Source of the DNA: Ramlibacter aurantiacus
GTDB taxonomy: Bacteria > Pseudomonadota > Gammaproteobacteria > Burkholderiales > Burkholderiaceae_C
DNA length: 64,000 nucleotides
NCBI RefSeq assembly: GCF_016722895.1
Contig: NZ_JAEQNA010000002.1
Location: 1 to 64,000, forward strand
Direction of reading: 5' to 3'
Part shown: positions 28,610-39,780 of the stretch, in pieces
How the letters are laid out: each line of letters begins with the position of its first letter
How positions within the stretch are numbered: the stretch's first letter is position 1
Translations under genes and position numbers: made by a program
Notes under the pieces: generated by a model
The model's database searches: none
The model's input: the letters and a program-made list of their open reading frames with translations, nothing else
What the model was told of the DNA's origin: nothing

Positions 28610-28929
28610 GCACCGCAACGGTCTTCGGCCTGGCCGGGGCGGCGCTGATCGCCATCGGCGTCTACGGCCTGATGGTGCGCATGCACCTGCTGCGGCTGGT
28701 GATCGGCTTCAACATGGTGGGCAGCGGTATCTTCCTGCTGTTCGGCAGCCTGGCGTCCCGCGGCCCGCAGGCCATGCCCGACCCGGTGCCGCTGGCCATG
28801 GTCATCACCGGCATCGTGGTGTCGCTGGCGGCGAGTGCGCTGGCGCTGGCACTGGCCGTGCGGCTGCACGAAGACACGGGCGCCACGCGGCTGCCGGAAG
28901 AGGACGGGGATGCCGCCGTGGATCACTGA
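28606..28929 (+). CDS. mrpC: Mrp-type antiporter subunit C (NuoK-like)
   Basis: A 107-residue three-helix protein homologous to NuoK, MrpC and MbhG, with GVYGLMVRMHLLRLVIGFNM and DPVPLAMVITGIVVSLA, where a buried charged residue supports proton transfer. Overlaps the preceding gene by 4 bases and the next by 20. Confidence 0.87.
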   Translation: MSTATVFGLAGAALIAIGVYGLMVRMHLLRLVIGFNMVGSGIFLLFGSLASRGPQAMPDPVPLAMVITGIVVSLAASALALALAVRLHEDTGATRLPEEDGDAAVDH

Positions 28930-30412
28930 CTGGACGCAGCCGGGCGTGCCCTGGGCCGCGCTGGCCATCGTGGGGCCCCTGGCCATGGCACTGGCGGCGG
29001 CCCTGTGGCCGGTGCTGGCACGCGCGCTCGTCTGGCCCGCCGGCCTGGCGAACGTGGCCGTCGCCGCGCTGGCGTGCGCGCAGGTGTGGCAGCACGGCGC
29101 CATCGAACTGGCGGTGGGCGGCTGGCGGCCGCCCCTGGGCATCAGCCTGCGGCTCGACGGACTCGCCGGCGCCATGCTGCTGGTGGCGTCGCTGGTGTCG
29201 CTGGCGGCCCTGGTCTTCGCGCGGGCCGGGTTGGCCGAAGGGCCGGCCCGCCAGGAGGCGGCGTTCTGGCCGCTGGCGTTCTGCATCCTCGCGGCGCTGC
29301 ACGCCAGCCTGCTCGGCGCCGACCTGTTCAACCTGTACGTGGCGCTGGAGTTGCTCACCGTGTCGGCGGTGGCCCTGGTGGCGCTGGAGGGGACGCCAGC
29401 GGCACTGGCGGCGGCACTGCGCTACCTGTTCGTGGCGCTCGCGGGCTCGCTCGCCTACCTGCTGGGCGTGGCGCTGCTCTACGCACGCAGCGGCACGCTG
29501 GACCTGCACGTCCTGCGGGCCATCCCCTTGCAGGGCGGCGGCGAGTTCGACCTGTTGCTGGCCGTGGCGCTGATCACCACCGGGCTGCTGGCCAAGGGCG
29601 CGCTGTTCCCGCTGCACGGCTGGCTGGCGCCGGCCCACGCGGCGGCCCCCGCGCCCGCCAGTGCGCTGCTGTCGGCACTGGTGGTGAAGGCGCCGATCGT
29701 GATCCTGCTGCGCGTGTGGTTCGAGGCGCTGCCCGGCCTGCCCACCCCGTCGTTCGCGCAGCTGGTGGGGGCTCTCGGCGCGGCCGCCATCCTGCTCGGG
29801 TCGCTGCTGGCGCTGCGCGAAGAGCGCCTGAAGCGGCTGGTCGCGTACTCCACGGTGGCCCAGCTGGGCTATGTGCTGCTGGTGTTTCCGCTGGGTGCGG
29901 CGGCGGCACGGGATCACGAGTGGGCGGCCGCCGCCTGGACCGGCGCGGCCTTCCACCTGATGGCCCACGCGCTGGCCAAGGCGGCGATGTTCCTGTCGGC
30001 CGGCGCGATGTTGCAGGGCCTGGGCCACGACCGCATCGACGGCATGGCCGGCGTCGGCGGCGCGATGCCGGTGTCGGCGTTCGCGTTCGCGCTGGCGGCG
30101 GTGTCGCTGATGGGGCTGCCGCCTTCGGGCGGCTTCACCGGCAAATACCTGCTGCTCACGGCGGCCCTGGGCAGCGGCCAGTGGTGGTGGGCGGCGGTGA
30201 TCCTGCTGGGCGGCCTGCTGGCTGCCGCCTACCTGTTCCGGCCCCTGTCCTGCTTCATGGCCGATGCGCGGCCTGCCCTGCACTCGCCGGTGCCGTTGGG
30301 GCGGCAGGTCATCGCGCTGGTCCTGGCCCTGGGGGCGATCGGGCTGGGCCTGTTGTCGGCGGCGCCTGCACGGCTGCTGGCGCCGCACTGGGCCGGCGAG
30401 GTGGCGCTGTGA
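28910..30412 (+). CDS. Mrp-type antiporter subunit D (NuoL/M/N-like), copy 1
   Basis: A 500-residue proton-translocating subunit with about 14 helices. Key charged residues are seen in LYVALELLTVSAVALV (Glu of TM5), LAKGALFPLHGWLAPAHAAA (Lys of TM7) and REERLKRLVAYSTVAQLGY. This is the first of three large antiporter-type subunits in the operon. The start ATG 28910 (MPPWITDW) lies inside mrpC, a 20-base overlap. Confidence 0.87.
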   Translation: MPPWITDWTQPGVPWAALAIVGPLAMALAAALWPVLARALVWPAGLANVAVAALACAQVWQHGAIELAVGGWRPPLGISLRLDGLAGAMLLVASLVSLAALVFARAGLAEGPARQEAAFWPLAFCILAALHASLLGADLFNLYVALELLTVSAVALVALEGTPAALAAALRYLFVALAGSLAYLLGVALLYARSGTLDLHVLRAIPLQGGGEFDLLLAVALITTGLLAKGALFPLHGWLAPAHAAAPAPASALLSALVVKAPIVILLRVWFEALPGLPTPSFAQLVGALGAAAILLGSLLALREERLKRLVAYSTVAQLGYVLLVFPLGAAAARDHEWAAAAWTGAAFHLMAHALAKAAMFLSAGAMLQGLGHDRIDGMAGVGGAMPVSAFAFALAAVSLMGLPPSGGFTGKYLLLTAALGSGQWWWAAVILLGGLLAAAYLFRPLSCFMADARPALHSPVPLGRQVIALVLALGAIGLGLLSAAPARLLAPHWAGEVAL

Positions 30413-31878
30413 ACGCCTGGCTGCCGCTGGCGACCATCGGCACGTCGCTGTTCGCGGCGCTGGTGATCTTCCTGCTGCCCGAGCGCCGGGTCCGCACCCG
30501 CACGGTCCTCAACCTGGGCGCTGCGCTGGCCAAGCTGACCCTGGTGGGCGTGATGTTGTGGGGCGTGGCCGGTGGCGAGTCGTACGAGGCGCGGCTGCGG
30601 CTGGTGCCGGGGCTGGACCTGCTGCTGCGGGTGGACGCCCTGTCGCTGTTGTTCGTCACGCTCTCGGTGGGGCTGTGGCTGCTCACCACCATCTACGCCA
30701 TCAGCTACCTGGGCAAGGGGCCGAACCTCTCGCGCTTCTTCGGCTTCTTCAGCCTGTGCGTGGCCGCCACCACCGGGGTGGCGCTGGCCGGCACGCTGGT
30801 GACTTTCTTCATCTTCTACGAGCTGCTCACGCTGGCGACCTGGCCGCTGGTGGTGCACAAGGGCGATGCCGCCTCGCTGGCCGCGGGCCGCCGCTACCTG
30901 GCCTACACCATGAGCGGCAGCGCGCTGCTGCTGGCCGGCATCGTCGGCCTGGAGGGGCAGACCGGGCCGATCGAGTTCGTGCGCCAAGGCAGCCTTCACG
31001 AAGGCGATGCGCAGTCGCTGCGCTGGATCTTCGCCCTGATGGTCGGCGGCCTGGGGGTGAAGGCCGCGCTGGTGCCGCTGCACGGCTGGCTGCCCGCGGC
31101 CATGGTGGCGCCGGCGCCGGTCAGCGCGCTGCTGCACGCGGTGGCCGTGGTCAAGGCCGGCGCCTTCGGCATCGTGCGCGTGATCTACGACGTGTTCGGC
31201 ATCGACCTGGTGGAACGCCTGGGCCTGGGGCTGCCGCTGGCGGTGCTGGCCAGCGTCACCATCCTCTGGGGCTCGGTGCGGGCGCTGCAGCAGGCCGACA
31301 TCAAGCGGCGGCTGGCGTTCTCCACCGTGAGCCAGGTCTCCTACATCGTGCTGGGCGCGGCGCTGTTCGGCCCCTATGCGACGGTGGGGGGACTGGTGCA
31401 CCTGGTGCACCAGGGACTGATGAAGATCACGTTGTTCTTCTGCGCCGGCGTGCTGGCCGAGCGCATCGGGGTGACGCAGGTGCAGCAGCTGGATGGGGCG
31501 GGCCGGCGCATGCCGTTGACCATGGTGGCCTTCAGCATCGGGGCGCTGGGGATGATCGGCGTGCCGCCGGTGGCCGGCTTCGTGAGCAAGTGGTACCTGG
31601 GCATCGGCGGCCTGCAGGCGGGGCAGCCGTGGGTGATCGCCGTGCTCGCCGCCAGCAGCCTGCTCAACGCGGCGTACTTCCTGCCGCTGCTGCACCGCGT
31701 CTGGTTCTGCCCGTCGGTGGAGGACACGCCGCCGCGTGCCGAAACGGGGGCGCTCGGCATGGTGGGGCCGGCCCTGGCGACCGCGATCGCCAGCCTGGGG
31801 GCGGGCGCGCTGGCCGGGACGCCCTGGAGCCCCCTCGCGTGGGCCAGGCTCATCGTGGAGCGCACGTACTCGCCATGA
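30409..31878 (+). CDS. Mrp-type antiporter large subunit (NuoL/M/N-like), copy 2
   Basis: A 489-residue membrane protein with about 14 helices. FFIFYELLTLATWPLVVHK carries the TM5 Glu, and [20 protein letters not shown] the TM7 Lys; QQADIKRRLAFSTVSQVSY follows. Closest in feel to MbhH/NuoM types. It starts with a GTG overlapping the copy 1 stop (GTGA) and ends overlapping copy 3. Confidence 0.87.
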   Translation: MNAWLPLATIGTSLFAALVIFLLPERRVRTRTVLNLGAALAKLTLVGVMLWGVAGGESYEARLRLVPGLDLLLRVDALSLLFVTLSVGLWLLTTIYAISYLGKGPNLSRFFGFFSLCVAATTGVALAGTLVTFFIFYELLTLATWPLVVHKGDAASLAAGRRYLAYTMSGSALLLAGIVGLEGQTGPIEFVRQGSLHEGDAQSLRWIFALMVGGLGVKAALVPLHGWLPAAMVAPAPVSALLHAVAVVKAGAFGIVRVIYDVFGIDLVERLGLGLPLAVLASVTILWGSVRALQQADIKRRLAFSTVSQVSYIVLGAALFGPYATVGGLVHLVHQGLMKITLFFCAGVLAERIGVTQVQQLDGAGRRMPLTMVAFSIGALGMIGVPPVAGFVSKWYLGIGGLQAGQPWVIAVLAASSLLNAAYFLPLLHRVWFCPSVEDTPPRAETGALGMVGPALATAIASLGAGALAGTPWSPLAWARLIVERTYSP

Positions 31879-33551
31879 TGCGCTGGCACACCTTCCTGAT
31901 CGCCGCCACGGTGCTGGTGCCGCTGCTGCTGGCCGCGGCCAGTGCCGTGGCCAGGCAGCCCAGGCGGCTGCTGCCGTGGGGGGGCGCGCCGGGCCTGCTC
32001 TGTGCGTTGCTGGTCCCATCCGGCAGCGAGGTGGCCATGCCACAGGCCCTGCTGGGCGCCGCCCTGCGCCTGGATGCCCTGGGCGCCGCATTCCTGGGCC
32101 TTTGCGCGTTCATCTGGACCTGCGCCGCCCTGTATGGCCGCAGCTACGTCGCCGGCCAGCCGCACGAGCGCATGTTCTGCGGGTTCTGGCAGCTCACGTT
32201 GGCGGGCAGCCTCGGTGTGTGCCTGGCGGCGGACGCGATCACGTTCTACCTGGCCTTCGCCACCGTCTCGCTGCCGGCCTATGTCCTGGTCATCCACGAC
32301 CGCGCTCCGGGCAGCCTGCGCGCCGGGCGCGTCTACATCGCCCTGGCCGTGCTCGGCGAAATGGCTTTGCTGATGGGGCTCATGCTGTCGGTCGACGCGG
32401 CTGGCTCCATCGGCATTGAGGCGGTGCGGCAGGCGCTGGCGCAGGCACCCTGGCGCGATGCCGCGGTGCTGGGACTGCTGGTGGGGCTGGGCCTGAAGTG
32501 CGGGCTGGTGCCGCTGCATGGCTGGCTCCCGCTGGCCCACTCGGCGGCGCCGGTGCCCGCCTCGGCGGTCCTCAGCGGCGCCATCGTCAAGGCCGGGCTG
32601 ATCGGGCTCATGCGGTTCCTGCCGGCCGACCAGGCCCTGCCGGTCTGGCCGGAGGTGCTGACGTGGACCGGCCTGCTCACCGCCTATGCGGCCGTGCTGC
32701 TGGGGCTTGCGCAGCAGCTGCCGAAGGCGGTGCTGGCCTATTCGACGATGAGCCAGATGGGGCTGATGGTGGCCGTGCTGGGGGCGGCGCTGGGCGCGCC
32801 GGACGGGCCCGCGGCCGGCTACCTCGCGCTGACCCTGCTGGCGCTGCAGCACGGGCTGGCCAAGGGCGGCCTGTTCCTGTCGGCGGGCCTGCTGGCGCGG
32901 GAGTCGGGACGGGTGCGGCTGGCGGTGCTGGCCGCGGCCGCCCTGATGGGCGCGGTCATCGCTGGCCTGCCGCTCAGTGGCGGCGCCATCGCCAAGCTGG
33001 CCACCAAGGAGCCGCTGGGCACCGGTTGGGCCGCGACGCTGGCCGGCTGGTCGGCGGCCGGCACGGCGCTGCTGATGCTGCGCTTTCTTTTCCTGGAGAA
33101 GGCCGGGCCGGCCGGGGCGGCACAGCCCGCACCCGCGGCCATGCGGGTCGCGTTCGGGGTGATGGTCGTGGCTGCCCTGGCGGCGCCGTGGTGGTTCTCG
33201 CTCGCACGGGGTGGGCCGACGCTGGCGGAACTCGGGTCGGGATCCAAGCTGTGGAGCGCGGCCTGGCCCCTGCTGCTGGCGACCGCGCTGGCGCTCGTCG
33301 CCGGCCGTTCGCGCGGGGGCATGCCGGCACCCCCGGTGGGCGACCTGGCCGCCTGGGGCGAGTCGGCCTGGGCGGCCTGGTGGCGACGGGATGCCGAGGC
33401 CGGGCCCGGCGCTGCCCCGCCCCCGTCCGGTTGGGGCGGGGGGGCGGGCTGGACGGTGCTGGAAAGGCTGGCGCGGCCGCTGGCGGGTTGGCCAGCGGTC
33501 GCGGCCGGGTTGGGCCTGTCCGTGCTCGTTTTCGTCCTCGCGCTGTCTTGA
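31875..33551 (+). CDS. Mrp-type antiporter large subunit (NuoL/M/N-like), copy 3
   Basis: A 558-residue membrane protein, the most diverged of the three. The TM5 region reads [20 protein letters not shown] and lacks the usual Glu. The TM7 region [19 protein letters not shown] keeps the Lys. A Gly/Pro/Ala-rich cytoplasmic stretch (about 505-535) precedes a last helix. Loss of the TM5 acid suggests altered or no proton pumping in this subunit. It overlaps copy 2 by 4 bases and closes the operon, with fumC 76 bases later. Confidence 0.82.
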   Translation: MMRWHTFLIAATVLVPLLLAAASAVARQPRRLLPWGGAPGLLCALLVPSGSEVAMPQALLGAALRLDALGAAFLGLCAFIWTCAALYGRSYVAGQPHERMFCGFWQLTLAGSLGVCLAADAITFYLAFATVSLPAYVLVIHDRAPGSLRAGRVYIALAVLGEMALLMGLMLSVDAAGSIGIEAVRQALAQAPWRDAAVLGLLVGLGLKCGLVPLHGWLPLAHSAAPVPASAVLSGAIVKAGLIGLMRFLPADQALPVWPEVLTWTGLLTAYAAVLLGLAQQLPKAVLAYSTMSQMGLMVAVLGAALGAPDGPAAGYLALTLLALQHGLAKGGLFLSAGLLARESGRVRLAVLAAAALMGAVIAGLPLSGGAIAKLATKEPLGTGWAATLAGWSAAGTALLMLRFLFLEKAGPAGAAQPAPAAMRVAFGVMVVAALAAPWWFSLARGGPTLAELGSGSKLWSAAWPLLLATALALVAGRSRGGMPAPPVGDLAAWGESAWAAWWRRDAEAGPGAAPPPSGWGGGAGWTVLERLARPLAGWPAVAAGLGLSVLVFVLALS

Positions 33552-33627
33552 TGGACGAGCGGCGGCGAAATCGCCACGCCCCCCCGCGGGCTCTGCTACG
33601 GTTGTCCGTCTTCCCATGGGAGGCCGC

Positions 33628-35022
33628 ATGACGACCCGCATCGAACACGACACCTTCGGGCCCATCGAGGTGCCGGCAGACCGGCTCTGGGGCGCACAGA
33701 CGCAGCGCTCGCTGCAGCATTTCGCGATCTCGGGCGAGCGCCAGCCGCGCGAGATCATCCGGGCGCTGGTGCAGGTCAAGCGGGCCTCGGCGGTCGTGAA
33801 CCGCCAGCTCGGGCTGCTGGACGAGCGCAAAGCCTCGGCCATCGCCGCCGCCGCCGACGAGGTGCTGGCGGGCGGCCACGAGGCGGAGTTCCCGCTGGTG
33901 GTCTGGCAGACCGGCTCGGGCACGCAGACCAACATGAACGTCAACGAGGTGCTGGCCAACCGCGCGAGCGAGCTCCTGGGCGGTTCGCGTGGGGCTGGGC
34001 GGCAGGTGCATCCCAACGACGACGTGAACCGCAGCCAGTCGTCCAACGACGTCTTTCCGACGGCCATGCATGTCGCCGCGGTGGTGGCCATCCGGGAGCA
34101 GGTGCTGCCGGCGCTGGAGGGCTTGCGCTCGACGCTGCAGGCGAAATCGGGCGAGTTCGACGACATCGTGAAGATCGGCCGCACCCACCTCCAGGACGCA
34201 ACACCGCTGACGCTCGGCCAGGAGTTCTCGGGCTACGTCGCCCAGCTCGAACAGGCGCAGCGGCACCTGGAGGCGAGCTTGCCGGCGCTGTATGAACTGG
34301 CCCTGGGCGGCACCGCGGTGGGCACCGGCCTGAACGCGCCGCCAGGTTATGGGCAGCAGGTGGCGGTCGAGATCGCCCGCCTGACCGGGCACCCCTTCGT
34401 GAGCGCGCCCAACAAGTTCGCCGTGATGGCGGCGGCCGATGCGCTGGTGCATGCGCACGGGGCCTTCAAGACGCTGGCGGCCAGCCTGATGAAGATCGCC
34501 AACGACATCCGCTGGCTGGCCAGCGGTCCACGCAGCGGCATCGGCGAGCTGCGCATCCCCGAGAACGAACCGGGCTCGTCGATCATGCCGGGGAAGGTGA
34601 ACCCCACCCAGAGCGAGGCGGTCACCATGCTGTGCTGCCAGGTGTTCGGCAACGACGTGGCCATCAACATCGGCGGCGCCTCGGGCAATTTCGAGCTCAA
34701 CGTCTTCCGACCCATGATGGCGCACAACTTCCAACAGAGCGCGAGGCTGCTGGCCGACGGCATGGCCAGCTTCGATCATCACTGCGCCCGTGGCATCGAG
34801 GCCGACCGCGCGCGCATCGGTGAACTGGTCGGGCGCTCGCTCATGCTGGTGACGGCCCTCAACCCGCATATCGGCTACGACAAGGCGGCCGAGATCGCCA
34901 AGAAGGCGCACCGGGAAGGCAGCTCGCTGCGAGAGGCGGCGCTCGCATCGGGCCATGTCACGGCCAAGCAGTTCGACGAGTGGGTCCAGCCGGTTCGCAT
35001 GGTGGGACGCCCAGCCGATTGA
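33628..35022 (+). CDS. fumC: fumarate hydratase, class II
   Basis: A 464-residue iron-free, heat-stable fumarase of the aspartase/fumarase superfamily. The signature [16 protein letters not shown] is intact and contains the catalytic Ser loop. [14 protein letters not shown] and [15 protein letters not shown] form the other active-site regions. GGGAGG-type GGGAGGCC precedes ATG 33628. A shorter upstream ATG (33616) is possible. It complements the class I enzyme at 17.3 kb, probably under oxidative or iron-poor conditions. Confidence 0.95.
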   Translation: MTTRIEHDTFGPIEVPADRLWGAQTQRSLQHFAISGERQPREIIRALVQVKRASAVVNRQLGLLDERKASAIAAAADEVLAGGHEAEFPLVVWQTGSGTQTNMNVNEVLANRASELLGGSRGAGRQVHPNDDVNRSQSSNDVFPTAMHVAAVVAIREQVLPALEGLRSTLQAKSGEFDDIVKIGRTHLQDATPLTLGQEFSGYVAQLEQAQRHLEASLPALYELALGGTAVGTGLNAPPGYGQQVAVEIARLTGHPFVSAPNKFAVMAAADALVHAHGAFKTLAASLMKIANDIRWLASGPRSGIGELRIPENEPGSSIMPGKVNPTQSEAVTMLCCQVFGNDVAINIGGASGNFELNVFRPMMAHNFQQSARLLADGMASFDHHCARGIEADRARIGELVGRSLMLVTALNPHIGYDKAAEIAKKAHREGSSLREAALASGHVTAKQFDEWVQPVRMVGRPAD

Positions 35023-35150
35023 ATACGGAATAGGTGGCGATACCTCGCGCCCGGGTCGGGTACAGCGAGTTAGGTGTTGGCGTGTTACTTGTGTGTTACG
35101 CTGATTTTCAGGGGGCGAACAGATCGCGCGGAGACCCATCGGTCTTGTGC

Positions 35151-36608
35151 ATGGAGCGGGCTGTGGGCGATGCCGACTGTGACGACAAATTGCCAGGTGA
35201 CGCATCGGATGCGAAGGCAGATGCGGGGTGGCCCGGGTTGCGTCGCTTCCGCGGACTGGCCCTGCAAGTCCCGGTGTCCCTTCGCACCCTCTTCGCGCCG
35301 TTTCTCGTTTACTTCGCGGTGCTGGTCGCGGCGATGTTGCTGGCCCTGGGCACGGTGACGCTGGTTTTCCAGGAGACCGTGCAGCAGGCACGCATGCGCA
35401 TGGCCAGCGAGGTGTTCGCCAACCAGCTCGTCGGGCTGATCGGCAGTGTCCGTGCCTTGCCGCCGCACATGCAGAACGCCTACCTCGACCGACTCGACCA
35501 GTACACCCAGGGGAACCTGAAGGCCGAAGAGGTCGATCCCGCGTTGCTGATCCTCCCCAAGCTCAAGGTGACCCGGCAGTTCTTCGATGAGCTCGGCAAA
35601 CACATGTCGGCCTACTCGATCGTGTTCACCGACACGCCGGCTCCCGCACTCTGGCTGTCAGTCCCGGTGGAGACGGGCCGCAACCGCTGGGTCCGCATCA
35701 AGATGGCTCCCCTGGTGGACATCCCGATCGGGCTGATGGTCGGCGTGGCCTTGCTCGTGGTCGTGGCGAGTTCGGCCGCTGCCGCCTTCCTGATGCTGCG
35801 GCTGCGCCAACAGCTGGGCTGGCTGGCGTTCGCCATCGATAGCGTGGACCCGCGCAGCGAGGTGGGCACGCTGCCGACGGAGGTGGCGCAGGACGAACGC
35901 GACGACCTGCTGGAGCTGAACCGACGCTTCAACGACATGAGCCGCCGGCTGGCCGATGCGCGGGTCGAGCTGGCCGTCATGATGCAGGACAGCTCCTATG
36001 ACATCCGGAGCCATCTGGAACGGCTGCGGCAGGCGCTGCCGCGCGCAACAGCGCCGACCCAGGCCCTGCAGCGAATCGATGAGATGGAGCGCACCATCGA
36101 CCGGTTCGAGGCTTTCGCCCGGAGCCACAGTCCGACCGAGCCGATGGCGGTGGTCGACATGAACAAGGAAATCACCGACCTGGTGGCGCGGCTGCCTGGC
36201 GCGAGCGGACGGGTCAGGTTGGAACTGGGCGGCCTGCCTTACGTGCAATGCAGGCCCTCGTCGCGCCGGCGGACGCTCTTCAACCTGCTGGACAACGCCC
36301 TGCGTCACGGCAGCGGCCTGGTCGAGGTGCAGAGCTCGCTGGAGCAGGGATGGATCGTGGTGCGCATCGCCGACCACGGACCGGGCCTGAGCGAAGGGGA
36401 ACTTGCACAACTGAGCCAGCCCTTCGATCGCGCCACCATGGACCGCCAGCGCAGCCCCTTCGCCGAGCTGTCCTTGCTCGTGGCCTCCCGCGAAGTCGAG
36501 CAGGAGCGAGGGGAGTTGCGGGTTTTGCGCCGCGCCGATGGCGGCCTGTGGGTCGAACTGTGGCTGCGGCCGGCCCGGTTGACCGAGGGCGAGGGCCCGG
36601 GCGACTAG
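35151..36608 (+). CDS. sensor histidine kinase-like protein lacking the phospho-acceptor His
   Basis: A 485-residue protein with the layout of an EnvZ-type sensor: transmembrane helix about 48-72, periplasmic domain 73-192, second helix 193-217, HAMP-like region, DHp and ATPase domains. The H-box reads SSYDIRSHLERLR where family members have SHDLRTPLTRIR, so the His is Tyr283 and the Pro is His288. The N-box NLLDNALRHG (378-387) and DHGPGL (408-413) are kept. No response regulator is adjacent. The frame is open from 35034; I use ATG 35151, without a clear Shine-Dalgarno. Its stop overlaps the convergent yqhA stop. Confidence 0.75.
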   Translation: MERAVGDADCDDKLPGDASDAKADAGWPGLRRFRGLALQVPVSLRTLFAPFLVYFAVLVAAMLLALGTVTLVFQETVQQARMRMASEVFANQLVGLIGSVRALPPHMQNAYLDRLDQYTQGNLKAEEVDPALLILPKLKVTRQFFDELGKHMSAYSIVFTDTPAPALWLSVPVETGRNRWVRIKMAPLVDIPIGLMVGVALLVVVASSAAAAFLMLRLRQQLGWLAFAIDSVDPRSEVGTLPTEVAQDERDDLLELNRRFNDMSRRLADARVELAVMMQDSSYDIRSHLERLRQALPRATAPTQALQRIDEMERTIDRFEAFARSHSPTEPMAVVDMNKEITDLVARLPGASGRVRLELGGLPYVQCRPSSRRRTLFNLLDNALRHGSGLVEVQSSLEQGWIVVRIADHGPGLSEGELAQLSQPFDRATMDRQRSPFAELSLLVASREVEQERGELRVLRRADGGLWVELWLRPARLTEGEGPGD

Positions 36609-37222
36609 TGATGAGGCTGCGATGGCGGCGATGAGCCGCCCATGATGCGGTCGGTGAAGGCGATTGCCATGGCCGACAACAGGAATGCGATGTGGATCGC
36701 GGTCTGCGCGATCAGCACCCGGTCGGAGTAGTTCTCGGCGTTGATGAAGGTCTTGAGCAGGTGGATGGAGCTGATGCCGATGATGGCCGTGGCCAGCTTC
36801 ACCTTGAGCACCGACGCGTTCACGTGGCTGAGCCATTCGGGCTGGTCCGGGTGGCCTTCGAGGTTCATCCGGCTCACGAAAGTCTCGTAGCCGCCGATGA
36901 TCACCATGATCAGCAGGTTGGAGATCATCACCACGTCGATCAACGCCAGCACCACCAGCATGATCACCGTCTCATTGAGCGCGCCGATGGGTGCCGTGCT
37001 CTTGTAGCCGATGCTCGTCACCAGCTGCTGCAGCGCCGTTTCACTGCCGAAGGCCGCTTCCAGCAGGTGGATCAATTCGATCCAGAAGTGGTAGACGTAC
37101 ACGGCCTGCGCCAGGATCAGCCCGACGTACAAGGGCAGTTGCAGCCAGCGGCTGGCAAAAATGATGTTGGGAAGCGGGCGCAGGGGCGAGCTGCGGCTCT
37201 GGAGGGGATTCGGGTCGGCCAT
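36605..37222 (-). CDS. YqhA family (UPF0114) membrane protein
   Basis: A 205-residue inner-membrane protein with about four helices. [40 protein letters not shown] and [18 protein letters not shown] are diagnostic of the TIGR00645/YqhA family. A channel-like role has been proposed, but no function is firm. Its TAG stop shares the palindrome CTAG (36605-36608) with the kinase-like gene on the other strand. Confidence 0.88.
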   Translation of the reverse strand: MADPNPLQSRSSPLRPLPNIIFASRWLQLPLYVGLILAQAVYVYHFWIELIHLLEAAFGSETALQQLVTSIGYKSTAPIGALNETVIMLVVLALIDVVMISNLLIMVIIGGYETFVSRMNLEGHPDQPEWLSHVNASVLKVKLATAIIGISSIHLLKTFINAENYSDRVLIAQTAIHIAFLLSAMAIAFTDRIMGGSSPPSQPHH

Positions 37223-37348
37223 CGCTATGCTTGTTCTCGATCAAAGCGCGGCATTCTAGGGGGCTGTCCAACCGCGAGCGCCTCGGTAAACTGGCCGCAG
37301 GAGGCGCGGCGAGTCCTTGCCTGCCCGATCCCTGACCCCGGAGACAAC

Positions 37349-39334
<1,986 letters not shown>

Positions 39335-39582
39335 TCGCCTTGCTGCCCGGTTCGAGGGCGGCACCGGCAGGGTTCGGCCATCGGCAAGTTGCAGGCCGGT
39401 GATCGGGAGATCACCGGGCCCTGGACGAGCTCGCCCGGGCGGCACGCGGGCAGCTCGACGATCTCCATCCCTCTCTCCGCCGCCTTCGGCTCGCCGAGCC
39501 GGTTCCGCGATGCCGCACGAGGCATTCGACAGTCGAGCCGCTTGGGACGACGTCTCTTGGCGACATGCCAATCCGGGGCGCG

Positions 39583-39596
39583 AAGTGGATGCACTT
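39583..39596. promoter_or_regulatory. operator copy 1 of the catabolic island
   Basis: AAGTGGATGCACTT, with arms AAGTG and CACTT that are inverted repeats around GATG. It lies about 140 bases upstream of the paired copies, a spacing that could allow looping. Confidence 0.6.
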
Positions 39597-39703
39597 TGGA
39601 TGAGCGAAATCGAGTATCGAGCGCGGCAAGGTGCGCCAATGTTTGGTATATCCCCTATGTTTCATGGGGGATCGACGGTGGATCCCTGTCGGGCCGAACC
39701 CGG

Positions 39704-39731
39704 TTGACACGCTGAAATGGATGCATAAGAT
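39704..39731 (+). promoter_or_regulatory. candidate promoter of the Bug receptor gene
   Basis: A perfect TTGACA (39704-39709) and TAAGAT (39726-39731) are 16 bases apart. Operator copies 2 and 3 cover the spacer, the -10 and the expected start site, which fits repression by a bound regulator. Confidence 0.65.
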
Positions 39732-39747
39732 GAAAGTGCATCCACTT
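39715..39747. promoter_or_regulatory. operator copies 2 and 3
   Basis: AAATGGATGCATAA (39715-39728) and AAGTGCATCCACTT (39734-39747) have centres 19 bases apart, about two helical turns. They overlap the -10 and likely start of the receptor gene. The same two-site arrangement occurs before the aldolase gene. Confidence 0.65.
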
Positions 39748-39780
39748 TGGTGCGTCACTCGCTTATAGGGGAATCCATCT

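Larger units (their letters stand above)
39335..39780. other. 446-base control region upstream of the catabolic island
   Basis: No gene is supported here. The stretch holds one isolated operator copy (39583-39596), an inverted repeat ATCCCCTATG-TT-TCATGGGGGAT (about 39650-39671), a sigma-70-like promoter (39704-39731) and a pair of operator copies (39715-39747). Base composition is less GC-rich than its surroundings from about 39600 on. Confidence 0.7.

Noticed and set aside
26610-33551. Complex I, membrane-bound hydrogenase or DabAB inorganic-carbon uptake system
   Set aside because: No NuoBCD-like, hydrogenase or DabA-like gene is present. Only antiporter-type subunits occur.
39389-39715. 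Possible gene between acsA and the Bug receptor
   Set aside because: No homology on either strand, and the stretch is filled with operators and promoter signals.
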